Shown here piece after piece: positions 9,094-20,501 of a stretch of DNA of 64,000 nt (positions are counted from its first letter, which is position 1; the number at the start of each line of letters is the position of its first letter). The notes under the pieces were generated by a model. That model made no database searches. It had not been told where the DNA came from and saw only the letters and a list, made by a program, of their open reading frames with translations. The translations under genes were made by a program, and so were the position numbers. Origin of the DNA: Euphorbia lathyris (taxonomy: Eukaryota; Streptophyta; Magnoliopsida; Malpighiales; Euphorbiaceae); NCBI RefSeq assembly GCF_963576675.1, contig NC_088913.1, positions 91,325,001 through 91,389,000 on the forward strand. Direction: 5' to 3'.

Positions 9094-12000
9094 TTGTTCA
9101 CATTAGGAAAAAATATGACTAACGGAGGCCAGAATCCCTCCTCTGGGATTGAAACGCCCCTGGCAACACCCTCAAGCCAACCTGAATCAAGCATTGGACA
9201 CGTTGACTCGAGCACTCCAGCAGCCCAAGTTGGAAGGAGTCTATCACCAGATGCATTTGTTGAAACATGCGCTGGAGCCATAGGGAGAGAGTTTGGCCCA
9301 GAAATGGAGAGACGCCTAACGTCGTTCATGATAATACTAGAGCTTTGGCGCACCACCCCTACGTCATCTCAATGGCAGCAGGCCATTGTGGGATCTGGCG
9401 CCCATGATTCTTCATTCTTCCAAATCCAACCCACGGATTCCATGGTGACTACTACTATAGCCGGTAATAACCCACCACTCAATCGGCAATTATTTTCTGA
9501 GGCCGGTGGAAGTCAACGAATAAATCTGGGCGGATCAGATAATTTAAACCGCCTGCGGTCGAGTCTCCCAAAAGGCGGATCAGAAGGGAGAAGGCACAAA
9601 AAGCGTAGAAAAGAGAAAAGTAGGCGGTCTGAATCACCTTCGCCTCGGAGACCGAGATCCTCTCGCAAGGGTAGATCACCCCCATCTACTGGACGTAGAC
9701 AGAGCAAATGGCCAATAGAGACACCACGTTCGGATGGGCCACCGCCACCACCACACTAAGGGGATGATGGGCACATTCCTTCAGGAGGCCATGAAGGGGG
9801 TAACGGTCAAGCTCCCTCGGGCGGATAGGGTGGAGGAGGAGGCGGACGATCAGCATCGGATCCGTCTTCTGGATCCAGCTCTTCATCTTCTCCAAGTACA
9901 TCTCCACGGAGAGAACGCCCAAGGGCGGGTCCAGAGAATTTTGATGATAGAGTTCGAGATGCGGTGCTCCGCATGAATGAGGAGAATGCTTGGCATAATC
10001 CATTCACCAATAGAGATTCACCCTTTACGGCTTGGATCGAGGCGGAGGAAACGGATAGGCATTTTAAAATACCCAATCTCCCGATATACACGGGTGCTGA
10101 CAACCCGGAGGCCCACGCTAGAAAATATCGAATACTGCTTCGCCTTAACCATGCAACGGAACCAGTGCTATGCAAAATGTTTATCACCATGTTAGGAGGT
10201 CCCGCTTATGACTGGTTCCAATCTCTACCTCCTGGATCGATAGACAGTTGGGATCAACTAAGCAGAGAGTTTTGTACTAAATTCGCCGGATGTATCCCTC
10301 CAATGGTCAAGTCACAGAAGCTTTTCGAATTAAAACAGAAGGCGAATGAATCCCTTCGAGAGTATGTAAACACTTTTAACAAATTGTGTATACAAATTGT
10401 TGATGTGGATATCTCCATGGCAGTAGAATCTCTGGTAAAGAACACAACATGTAAGAGTTTACAGGAGGATCTAATTCGAAAGAAGCCCAGCAGCATGGCA
10501 GAATTGATGGAGCGCTGCAAGGACTTTATGGAGGTGGATGACATTCGCCGCGAATCACTTTCTCCGCCTAGAAAGGACAAAGGCGAATCTCGCCACCGAG
10601 ATAGAGAAAAGGACAAGCACCAAGACTCTTCCTCTAGAGGCCGGCGAAGGGGTACCAAGAACAAATCGGCATTTGTGACATCCTTCACACCTCTCAATGC
10701 CTCTAAGAGCAAAGTGCTCATGTGGATAGAGAACAACCAGCATAAACAGAGCATTTCATACCCCGAACCAAAAGGGGGGGAGTACACCAACACTGGTAAA
10801 AATCCTAAAAATTATTGTAAATATCACAGGAAAAATGGCCATGACACAGATGCATGCTGGGAGTTAGCCCAGGAAATAGAACATCTCATCGAGAGAGGCA
10901 AATTGGATCGGTTCATCCAAAATGATGGCAAGAAGGGAAATGGTGATAGATCTAGAGATGACCCCAAGAAGAAAGGAAAAGGAACCATCAATGTCATAGC
11001 AGGCGGACCTGGGTACCAACCTGTACTAAAAAAGGCAAAGACCACCGCTCTTGATAGGGCATCACTTAATCGCCCTTTTGCAGATGTAGGTCCATAGATC
11101 TCCCCTCATGCGGATGCCTTGGTCATTACTATGATGGTGGAAGGCTAGGAAATGAAAAGAGTGATGATCGATACTAGGAGTTCGTGCAATGTCATCACAA
11201 GGGGAGCATTTGCCAAACTAATGGTAGACCCAATCCAGGTGGAAACCACCATAGTGGACATCCTAGGAGTGACATGACATACCATTTGAACAAAAGGCCA
11301 GGTAACATTAGATTGCGAGTTAGTAGATGAAGAACAAGTCTGGAAAGGCGATCTGGAATTCTCCATCCTGGATGGCCAGTTAGCCTATAATATTATCCTT
11401 GGGCAACCCTTTATCTCCGAGGCAGCGGCCCTTATCTCCATATGCCACTTAACTCTTTACATCCCCACGGCCAAGGGAGGTGTAATGATCAGAGGAAGTC
11501 AAAAAGTGGCTCAGGAGACGTACTCAGCATCACTAATGATTCGCCCACAGTCTAAAGATGAAGACGAGGAAGAACTGGTCACAATGGCCTAGGGCAAAAC
11601 GGAAATGTACCTCATGGCGGATGAAAAACAGGTACGAATGGCTAAAGGGCTCAAGGAAGAAATTAAAGAAGCAATCACCAAGGTTCTCCATGAGGAAGAA
11701 GACGTCTTTGCATGGAAGGATGAGATCCTCCCCGGGATTAGTCCAGATGTGATCACTCCCAAACTCAACATCGACAAAGATGCAGTTCCGGTTGCCCAAA
11801 AGTGGAGAAACCATGGCCTAGAAAGGCAGAAGGTGATAGAAGATGAGATCACCAAGCTCCAGCAGGCGGATGCCATTGAAGAGGTACTTTATACACAATG
11901 GCTGGTGAATGTCGTTCTAGTGAAGAAGGCAGGCAGATCGTATCGCATGTGTATTGACTTTACATATCTCAACAAAGCTTGTCCAAAAGACAACTATCCT

Positions 12001-14808
12001 TTGTCGTGTATCGATATCCTCGTAGATGGAACCGCATGACATGTTATGTACTCCTTCACTGACGTAAAGTCCAGCTATCACCAAATCCCAATGGAGCCAT
12101 CAGATAGAATCAAGACCTCGTTCGTGACTCACCAAGCCACTTATTGCTTCAAAGTCATGCCCTTTGGGCTTAAGAACGCAGGTGCAACCTATCAACGGAT
12201 GATGAACAAGATATTCGCGGAAAGCAAATGTGATAACTACTCCGTCTATGTAGATTATATGATCATCAAGAGCACCACTGTGGAAAAACATGCAGATGAT
12301 GTAAGGGAGGTACTGGGCGTACTCCGACGTCACAATATTAAACTGAACCCGGAGAAATGTACCTTTGGTGCAACATATGGAAAGTTTTTGGGATTCATGA
12401 TTAGCGAGAAAGGCGTGAGCCCAAATCCTGACAAGATTAAGGCCGTTCTAGAGATGCAAGCGCCACGGAACATCAGGGAAGTGCAATGCCTTAACGGGCA
12501 GATCGTAGCCTTGGGCAGGTTTATCTCCTGTTCAGCCCGTAGCTGTCAACCCTTTTATGAGGTGATCAAGAAGCAAAAGGCATTTGAGTGGAACGAGGAT
12601 TGCGAAAAAGCTTTCGAGAGAATCAAACGGTTTCTCACAGAACCGCCCATGATGAGCCGACCCCTGAAAGGTGAGAACCTCTACATGTATGTCTCGGTTA
12701 CAGATAAAGCTATTTGCATGGTCATGATAAGGGAAAAGGATGGCCAGCAGTATCCTATTTATTACGTGAGCAAAGTACTAAAGGATGCTGAAACCAGATA
12801 TTCCAAGCTTGATAAAATGGCGTTGGCAGTTGTCACCACGGCAATCCGCCTTAGGCCTTACTTCTAGGCTCATACTGTTATAGTTCGAACGAATATACCA
12901 ATGAGGAAGGTATTGCAAAAGCCGAAAACTTCAGGGAGATTGATGGAGTGGGTAATCCGCCTTGGAGAATTTGATGTACGATATGAAAGCAGGTCAGCCT
13001 TAAAGAGTCAAGTCTTGGCAAACTTTGTGAATGAATTCACTGAAGAAGGGATGAATCTCCCTAAATCTCAAGTCAAAGAATGGACGATGTATAGAAATGG
13101 AGCCTCCTCAGCCGATGGAGCTGGTATCGGCATTGTGATCAAAGGCCCCCAGTATATAAAGCTGCGGTACGCAGCAAAATTGGATTTCCTTGCAACTAAC
13201 AATGCCACGGAATACGAGGCTCTAATATTGGGATTGCGCCTGCTAAAAGAAATCACTCCTGAGTGGATCGTGATCTATAGTGACTCCAAGTTGATGGTCA
13301 ACCAAGTGATAAAAAATTATGAAGTGAAGGATGATGCTTTGGCCAAATACGTCGCTGAAGTCAAAAAATTGCTAGATCACCTTGAAGCCAAAGAAACTAA
13401 ATGGGAGTTGATCCATGTACCTCGTGGATCAAACACTGAAGCAGATCATCTAGCTAAAATGGCTTCTAGCAAAGAGAACTGGGATGATCCACAATGTCCA
13501 TTCGAAGTTAAAGCAGCTCCGGCCTTCGCCTCGGAAGAAGTATCCCTACTCACGACAGTAGAAGGTGATTGGAGGGCTGCCATCCGCCAATATCTGTTAG
13601 ATGGAGCACTACCTACGGACAAAGAGGAAGCTCGACGGATAGTGAGGAAAGTGGCTTATTTCTCCATGATAAATGACTGCCTCTATAGAAAATCTTTTAG
13701 CCATCCCTGGTTGAAATGCATTTTGCCAGAAGAGGGACAGCAGATCCTCAAGGAGCTGCATGAAGGAGCATGTGGAGCCCATGAGGCATCCACCTCCATG
13801 CAAAAAAAGTCCAGACTAGCCGGATTTTATTGGCCTACAGCAGAACTTGATGCATAGAAACTGGTGGAATCTTGCCATAATTGTCAGATTCATGCGAATG
13901 AATCTCATACTTCCAAACATCTCTAAAGGCCCATCATTGAAGGTCGACCCTTTGCCCTCTGGGGAATTGACATCATTGGACCATTTCCTCCTCGTAGACA
14001 AAGGAAGTATGTAGTAGTGGCAGTAGATCACTTCACCAAGTGGGTAGAGGCTGAAGCTGTCTCCTCCATCAATGCTGAACGAATGGTAGAGTTCGTCAAA
14101 GATAATATTGTGGGAAGATATGGCGTTCCTCACACAATGATCACCGATAATGGAACGCAATTCAACTGTGGCGAGTTCAAAGCTTTCTGTGAAAAATTGG
14201 GCATTTTAAACAGATTCGCCTTTGTATATTACCCACAATCCAACGGTATGACTGAAGTCATGAATCGGACAATCGTAAAAGGAATAAAGAAAAGGCTGGG
14301 GGAGCATGATAAGAAATGGGCAGATCAGTTAACAAGCGTTTTATGGGCGTATCGTACTACTCCTCGCACGGCCACGGGCGAAACCCCATTCGCCCTTTCT
14401 CATGGCATGGAAGCTGTTATCCTAGTCGAGATATTGGTCTCGAGTGACAGAGTCGCCTTCTATTGCAAGGAGGACAACAGTCAGATGTTGAAAGAAAGTC
14501 TTGATCAAGTGGAAGATAAGAGAGACAAGGCATATGTGCGTATGGAGGCTTACAAGCAGCAGATCGCAGCTTATCATGACAAAAACGCTAGACTTGTAGA
14601 ATTGAATGTGGGAGATCTCGTGCTCCGCAAGGCCGACAAAATCCAATCAAAAGAAGGGAAAGCTAAACTAGGGCTCACCTGGACTGGTCCATATCGCATA
14701 GTGGACAAGATTGGGTTCGCCACATTTAAAATACAGGACATGGATGGAAATACATTACCACGCACTTGGAATCTCCAAAATCTCCGCAAGTACTTCGCCA
14801 GAAAATAG
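9094..14808 (+). pseudogene. gag-pol: Tat gag-pol polyprotein, one frame with 11 stops
   Basis: A single frame of 1905 codons runs from ATG 9094 (a second ATG at 9118) to TAG 14806. In order it has an Arg/Ser-rich Gag N-terminus, the Gag core (NPEAHARKYRILLRLNHA, GGPAYDWFQSLPPGSID), a zinc-knuckle variant (CKYHRKNGHDTDAC), protease near 11170, RT (YRMCIDFTYLNKACPKDNYP), RNase H, a second RNase H domain (YSDSKLMVNQVIKNYEVKDD) and integrase (WGIDIIGPFP, MITDNGTQF, QSNGMTEVMNR). Stops lie at 9757, 9826, 11095, 11146, 11275, 11287, 11590, 12037, 12865, 13855 and 13924. No frameshift is needed. The protease active site reads DTR instead of DTG (11170-11178), and the RT motif reads YVDY instead of YVDD (12247-12258). 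The copy is therefore inactive. Confidence 0.9.
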
Positions 14809-15453
14809 AATGTAAACAAGGTCTTGAGTACTCTTTTTCCTTTAATAAGCTTTTTTCCCATGTGGTTTTTCTTATTAAAGGTTTTAATGAGGCTCACGTA
14901 TAAGACCTGCTTGCTGTACTAAAGCGTATCTCCTATTAATAAAAAGCAATTGTTCTATTGTCCATATTCTTTTTAAGTATTTTCTTGCAGCAATATAAAT
15001 ATTCCAGTCTCAAAAAGAGGGGGGACATCAACGCTTTCCACAATTAAAAAGTACTGCTATCTCATAGCTACTTTTTCTCCTCAACGATAGGAGAACAATC
15101 TCATGGGCGAATCCATTTGTAGATGATCCCCATTCGAGATAGAGTTAAAACGTTCCTTGGACGCAAGGTCTTTACACACTCTTACTCCCTTCCCAAAGAA
15201 GGGTTCACAAGTCCTAGGGCGGATCGCTTCACCTCAAAGATAGGTAGCAAGTTGATCCCTAAAGGCAGCTTTACTTCCTCTAAAGGAATAAAACAGCTTC
15301 AAACCTTCGCAAAGGTTCGCACAGTGGAGTATGGCTGGTCACCTACTCCAAAATAAATCCTAAATGCTTATATATTTACTTACGCAAATGTAAAGGTAAA
15401 AAGCAACCATAAGGATTAAAAAATTGTACTTAAAGTTTTACAAACAATAAACA
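14809..15453. other. 3' non-coding region of the Tat element
   Basis: This lies between the integrase stop and the stop of the antisense gene. I see no convincing gene. A short open stretch at 15123-15356 has no recognisable motif. The region contains AT-rich sequence with AATAAA-like signals (near 14935 on the plus strand). Confidence 0.5.
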
Positions 15454-17366
15454 CTAAACATCAACAGGAGCATTCTCCTTAACATTCTTCTCGCCTGAAG
15501 CACCTGCTTGAGAAGCTTCCTTTTCCACAGCTCCAGATGCGCCCACCAAGGAGACCTCCTTTTCCACGGAAGGTATTTGCCCAGGAAGAAGGGTGCCCTC
15601 GGTTATTAGCTCCTCACCCGCCTTTGGAGGTACTTCCTTGAGATCCACTAGCCTGACATTAGTGGAAGGTTTGCTTTATTTGATGGGTCCCTTCATCCAT
15701 TTCCGAACATAGTCACAGAGGTAGTCCTTGATGTCGGGGATTTTGTTATATTTGAGAACATCATCTGGGTCCGGAACGGTGAACTGCGGATCTGTAAAAT
15801 TGATCTCGGGATGCGCCAGCTGGACATACGCCATGATCAGTTTGCTATAAAAGAAAGCTTGCTCTCCAGCCATGTACTCTGCCTCTCCTAAAGCATTCTC
15901 ATGCTCCTTGGCATCTGCCTCAATCTTCTCCTTTAGCTTTCTAATCTCGGCATCCTTGAGGGAAATGGCGGACGTGGCAGATGAGATATTCGCGTTGGCA
16001 TCAGCTATTTCTTTCTCCAACCTTTCTATGGTAGCCTTGTCCGCCACGCCTTGAAGGAGCTCAGCTTCCATAGCGCATATGCGAGTATACATCTGTCAAA
16101 GACAAACCGTTTTGTCAAGATAAAAGAACAAAGGGACAACTTTTTTAAAAAAGAGATCCTTTCTAGCAAGGGGACCTACCATAAGAAGCTCTGTCTTTCC
16201 CCTTTGAGCATGGATTGATCCTGGAATCTGGTTCTGATTCCTCTGTACCTCGCCCAACTGACCTAGAGCCTCGTCTAGGTCATTAATAACAGATTCATTC
16301 TCCAAGGATCCCTGGACACCATACTTGGCGAACCAGTATCTGCCTAGGTCAGGCTTCGCCGTCTGCACCCAGATGCATGGCGGATTTCATGGCATCCGCC
16401 ATAAACTTTGGACCACCAGAAGCTGCGGGCTTCCTCCTTTTCAGGGGCGGATCGACCGCTGTATCAGCTAGACGTTTCCCAGCATCCTTTTGGGGATTCG
16501 CCGCCTGATCTTTCTTATGAGCCTCATCCTCCAACAACTTCCTATGCTTCTCTGCAAGAGCGTGATTGGCCTTAGATAAACCCCTGCCAAAGAGAACAAT
16601 AAAGTGATCAAGGTTCAAAGAAAGAAAACACAAAGTTACCTTGATCAAACTGGGCAATCTTCGAATAAATAAACTTGCCCCCTTCCCGACGGATCAGGGG
16701 AATGTCACTCATCATAAAATCTAAGGCATCAACATATGTCCAGGCCTCCGCCTTGACACTCTTCATGAGCTCTGCCACTACCTCATCACTATCCGTCAGT
16801 ATACGCATATCTCCCACCATGTGCAAGGTTCTGGGTTTCCAGAAGGTTGGGAAGCCTAGAGATTTGCCCTCATTTATCTTTATGTAGAAGAATTGTTCAC
16901 CCCAATAATGGACGTTGGACATTTTGCCACTAAATGGCGAATACACTCCAAATTTTGCAAAAGTAAGGAAAGACTCAGACTTTTGCTTCGACGGTTTATG
17001 AAAAGCTCTGAAGATACGGGGAGTGTACACTACTCTTAAGTTTGAGGCCAAATAGCAGTCTAAAGCTATGTCTAACCAGCCATTAGGATGTAATTGGCTG
17101 ACAGTGATATCAAAGTAAGAAAGGATGTCCGCCATCATCTTTGGAAGAGGAAGCCGGAACCCTCTCTCAACATGACTACAGTACACCGACAAGAATCCGC
17201 TTGGCGTACAGGAGGGTCGTTGGTGAGCCGCCGCCAACTGAGTCTCATAATTATTTATCCATGGGAAGCGACTCGCCAGATCCGCTAGATCCGCGGCACT
17301 CATACGAGACGGAGTGGACTCCGCTCGAGGTTTTTTTTTCCTAGGTAAGGCAGAAGAAGAGGCCAT
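15454..17366 (-). pseudogene. Antisense spliced gene of the Tat element (gypsy-transposon-type N-terminus, coiled-coil C-terminus)
   Basis: The first exon runs from ATG 17366 (MASSSALPRKKKPRAES) to a donor CAAG|GTAACT at 16640. It resembles the plant putative gypsy-type transposon domain (PF04195 as I recall it): GFRLPLPKMMADILSYF and then QLHPNGWLDIALDCYL. After an acceptor at 16584 follow a Lys/Ala-rich linker (AEKHRKLLEDEAHKKDQ) and DLGRYWFAKYGVQGS. The donor ATG|GTAGGT ends at 16180. The last exon (from 16092) is a coiled coil (ERLEKEIADANANI, EIRKLKEKIEADAKEHENAL). A TAA at 15676 interrupts it; the same frame continues to 15454. The first intron is off by one base in phase, and a frame change is needed near 16365. 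Antisense genes at this position are known in some Tat elements. Role unknown. Confidence 0.7.
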
Positions 17367-17912
17367 CACCCTAGAAAAACGCCTAAGAACTACGACCGGA
17401 GCAGTACCGGTGATCGAAGTAGAAAGGTTTTGACTCCTACCTAGACGAGTTCGATCACGATTACACGCCGAGTTGTGTAACTCAGCTAAATCGGAGTTGC
17501 ACGTACCTTCGAAGGAAGAGGAATTTTCCGATGACGAAGTAGTCCAACTAAATACAAGCTCAGAGGAAGAAGTTAAATTAAAAAATTCAGAGGTTGATTC
17601 GAAGGATGAAGAAGAGCTCCTAAACATTCAGAAATAATAGAATGAAAAAGATGAACTTACATGAAAGTAAAAGCTTCGAAGAAACTCTGAAACTCCAAGA
17701 AAAGCTCTGGGCAACGAAGACGCAAAGGAAAATGAAGAAGAGGAACAAATGAGGAAGAAAGAGAAAGAGAAGAAGGAAGAAGACATTTTCTCTCTCCTCG
17801 GGCGGTGCGCCAACTACACGTGTCACTCCGTGATTGGCATCGAACAGAGTGCTCATTAATGCAGGTAATCATGACGGCGTGCAAAGAAGCTCAAAAGCCC
17901 TAAAGGACTTTA

Positions 17913-17930
17913 AGGGAATTTTGGGGGGGC
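17913..17930 (+). other. Polypurine tract
   Basis: Purine-rich sequence (AAGGGAATTTTGGGGGGG) ends just before the 3' LTR start TGATAAC at 17934, where plus-strand priming would occur in reverse transcription. Confidence 0.65.
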
Positions 17931-17933
17931 TTC

Positions 17934-18206
17934 TGATAACATTGTGATATTATCGCAAGGATCAAAAGGGATATTCGCCTAAAGAACGCCACCTGTTAGT
18001 CGCCTGATACAGGAATTCCGCGGCGTATCGAAGTAAAGAGATCTGATGGGCAGATCACCAAGGACTCGCCAAGAGAGACCCGGGGGCGAACATGTGAGGC
18101 GAATCTCCATAAGCTCTCAATCCGCCATTCGAACAGCTGGGCCGATCCGACAATAAAGACCATTAATGAGCTATCAATTAGCTAACCGCCACCTTAAGGG
18201 TAACCT
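17934..18206 (+). repeat. 3' LTR, truncated
   Basis: It is nearly identical to 8542-8816 and stops after GGGTAACCT. The U3 end, TATA box and R/U5 are missing. The next sequence (ATAGTATACACAAAG) is unrelated to the 5' LTR. Confidence 0.9.
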
Positions 18207-18225
18207 ATAGTATACACAAAGTCTC

Positions 18226-20136
18226 TGATAGGGGTATTTTACCCCTATCTTTTAGCGTGATTTACGGGTTGATTTTGGATAGAATAAATAAGTTTAATTA
18301 TAAAAATAAAGTGTTTTGATAAAATAAAGAAATAAAAATAAATCTTGTACTTTGAGTTAATTTTCCGTACTTTTGATTAGTTTAGGAAATAAAAATATCA
18401 AGCTAACTCGGCTCGCAAGATTTGTATTTCAGGTACGAGCAACGAGCAAAAATCTACTCAAATACGCGGGGCGTGAAACATGTGTCAGCAATAATTGCCT
18501 TATCCGCAGGAGCCATATGGAATTGACTCAGCATACGCGGGGCGTATGCCACTGATGCGCCTTCGGTGAAGAAGACTCACTAAGGGATAAGTGTACCCCG
18601 TCGTTATCAAGTAATAAATCTGGAAAGTCCAGGTGTCGAATCCACAGGACTTATTTACCACAAGTATCGAGTTACTAGGTTTCAGGTGTTATCTAGGCTT
18701 TGTGGGGTTTGAATTGGTTTTGATTAAGTTAATCTACTCCTAGGTTGAATTATGCTACTCCTAGCTAAGTTATCTAGTTCTAACTAAGTTATTCTACGCC
18801 TAATTAAGTTAAACTACTCCTAATTAAGTTAAACTACTCCTAATTGATCTTTCACTAATGCAATTACCCGAAGGAACATGGTATGAACGATAATAATGAA
18901 GTTAGGTTATTAGGTCTATTGGTTAAAAACCTAATCTAAGTCACTTGTATTCAAGGCGATTAACACTACTTACCCTCCCGAAGTTCCTAGTGTGTGATTC
19001 CCTTGTAAGGCCGAAACTAGGTCTAAGGCTCAGCAATTTGGGGTTAATCAACTAAGAGGTCGTCAATCTCCTAGGCTCTGACTAGGTCAGATTCAGCTCA
19101 CAATATGTGCCTACTCGATTTTGGGGCTTTTGAATGAGTTAAACCAATTGAATAAAGCATAAGACAAAGATTAAACAATTAAACATAGAACAAAACAAGA
19201 GCTAAAATATTATTAAAGATGAATGATAATGTCACAGGATACAATTAGCCTAGGATTCATAGACTGTATCAAAAAGTACAAACAATGAAAGGTAAAAGGA
19301 GATACGAAAATCCCTTTCAAGGAACCTGTCTACTCTGCAATCGGCTTCCTAGGTCTTAAGGACAGACCTTGAATATTCCTCGAGAATAGCTTTGAAGGAG
19401 CTTCAATGGAGGTCGAAGAAGATGGAGGAGATGGAGAGGAAATTTAAGGGGAAAGCTAAGATAATTTACAAATAATGAAAGATGCTAATTTACATTGGAA
19501 AAATCCTATTTATAGACGCGGTTCGGGCCCTCTTCTTGACCTAATTCGTGTCCTTATGCGTGTGGGAAGTCGTGGGGTCCATCATGGCATCATGGTCGCC
19601 GAGCAGACCACCAGTGGGCCTGCTCGGCGAGCTGGCCGCGCCAGCTTGTACGAGCAGGCCCCTAAGGGCCTGTTCGACGAGCCGGCATGGCCAGCTCGGC
19701 GAGCTGGCCTAAAATAGGCCAGTTCGTCGAGCAGTCTAGCCCGATGCGCTCCCGTGTGGTAGCCGAAATGCCAATAACGTGTCTTTTCGCCCGAACTTAT
19801 CCCTACGCATGCACAAAAACTCCAAACAACATTAGTCCAAAGGCTAAATTGACCCGCCAATCGCTTATTTGAGCAAACGCTTCATTTGGTGTGACTTTTG
19901 ATGGATCAATTAGCTTTAAAAGATAACGGAATTATTAGATGCATACCAATTTAGCCGTATTTGCCTAAATTGATCACAAAATGAGCCTAAACAGCGAAAA
20001 GTAAATAAAACATTTCCAATTTCTAACTAACTCACACAAAGGCATTTAAATACGAGAATTGCTCGCTTATTAACTAAATAATACTAAAACCCGTCCTAAA
20101 ATCTTACCCAAAGATAGGGGTTTTTGACCCCTATCA
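18226..20136. mobile_element. 1.9-kb unit with self-palindromic inverted ends
   Basis: The left end is TGATAGGGGTATTTTACCCC followed by TATCTT. The right end (20111-20136) is its reverse complement with two differences. Each end is also a palindrome (GATAGGGGT...ACCCCTATC). TG...CA at the tips would suit a solo LTR, but the 5-bp flanks (GTCTC and GCCAC) do not match. The interior is non-coding and includes the dispersed repeat related to 8060-8541 and two of the 13-bp motifs. Class uncertain. Confidence 0.55.
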
Positions 20137-20501
20137 GCCACCCTACGCGGGGTGTATGACACATGTCAGCAATAATTGGCCTAATCCTGAAAGTCAGACT
20201 GCACTATCTCCCTGAGTCAACTCTTCGTACGTGGGGCGTATAACCATACACGCGAGGCGTACCAGGCATTTCCTCAATAATAAAAACTCAGAGACTCTTT
20301 TACGCGGGGCGTACTTCAGCTACGCACGGCGTAAAAGCTCCAATTCAAGCAATAAAACTTCAGAGACTCAAACACGCGGGGCGTACAACCCTTTACGTAG
20401 GGCGTGCTTGAGACAACAAGACAACGAATTGGTCCACATGCAGGAGATTTCTAACGGAATGGGCATTTACGTGGGGCATAGACCACCTTACGCGGGGCGT
20501 A
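18463..20501. repeat. Reiterated 13-bp quasi-palindrome TACGCGGGGCGTA
   Basis: Copies start at 18463, 18534, 20144, 20228, 20249, 20301, 20321, 20373, 20394, 20468 and 20489. Those at 18534, 20301 and 20489 are exact and the others differ by one to three bases. Nine lie in 360 bp with irregular spacing and unrelated flanks. A longer context with GTCAGCAATAATTG is shared by 18486 and 20168. Confidence 0.8.
19588..19735. repeat. Reiterated GCTCGGCGAGC palindrome
   Basis: GCTCGGCGAGC occurs exactly at 19622 and 19694. Variants (GTCGCCGAGCAG, GTTCGACGAGCC, GTTCGTCGAGCAG) lie in the same 150 bp and alternate with GGCC-rich phrases. Minus and plus strands both read open across it, but I do not call a gene. 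Confidence 0.6.

Larger units (their letters stand above)
8542..18206 (+). mobile_element. Tat-lineage Ty3/gypsy retrotransposon (3' LTR truncated)
   Basis: A 5' LTR (8542-9050) is followed by a primer-binding-like site, gag-pol (9094-14808), a long 3' region with an antisense spliced gene, a purine-rich tract (17913-17930), and the first 273 bp of a 3' LTR starting at 17934 with the same TGATAACATTGTGATATTAT. The Tat lineage is inferred from pol motifs (LNKACPKD), the second RNase H domain (YSDSKLMVNQV) and the antisense gene between integrase and the 3' LTR. The 3' LTR match stops at 18206, where other repeat DNA starts, so no target-site duplication can be checked. Confidence 0.9.

Noticed and set aside
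9479..10190. Several minus-strand frames opposite gag
   Set aside because: Shadows of the GC-rich, low-complexity Gag linker; no splice sites or motifs.
19475..19872. Open frames on both strands rich in Ala, Arg and Gly
   Set aside because: They arise from the GCTCGGCGAGC motif array; both strands are open because the motif is palindromic, and there is no protein-like composition.
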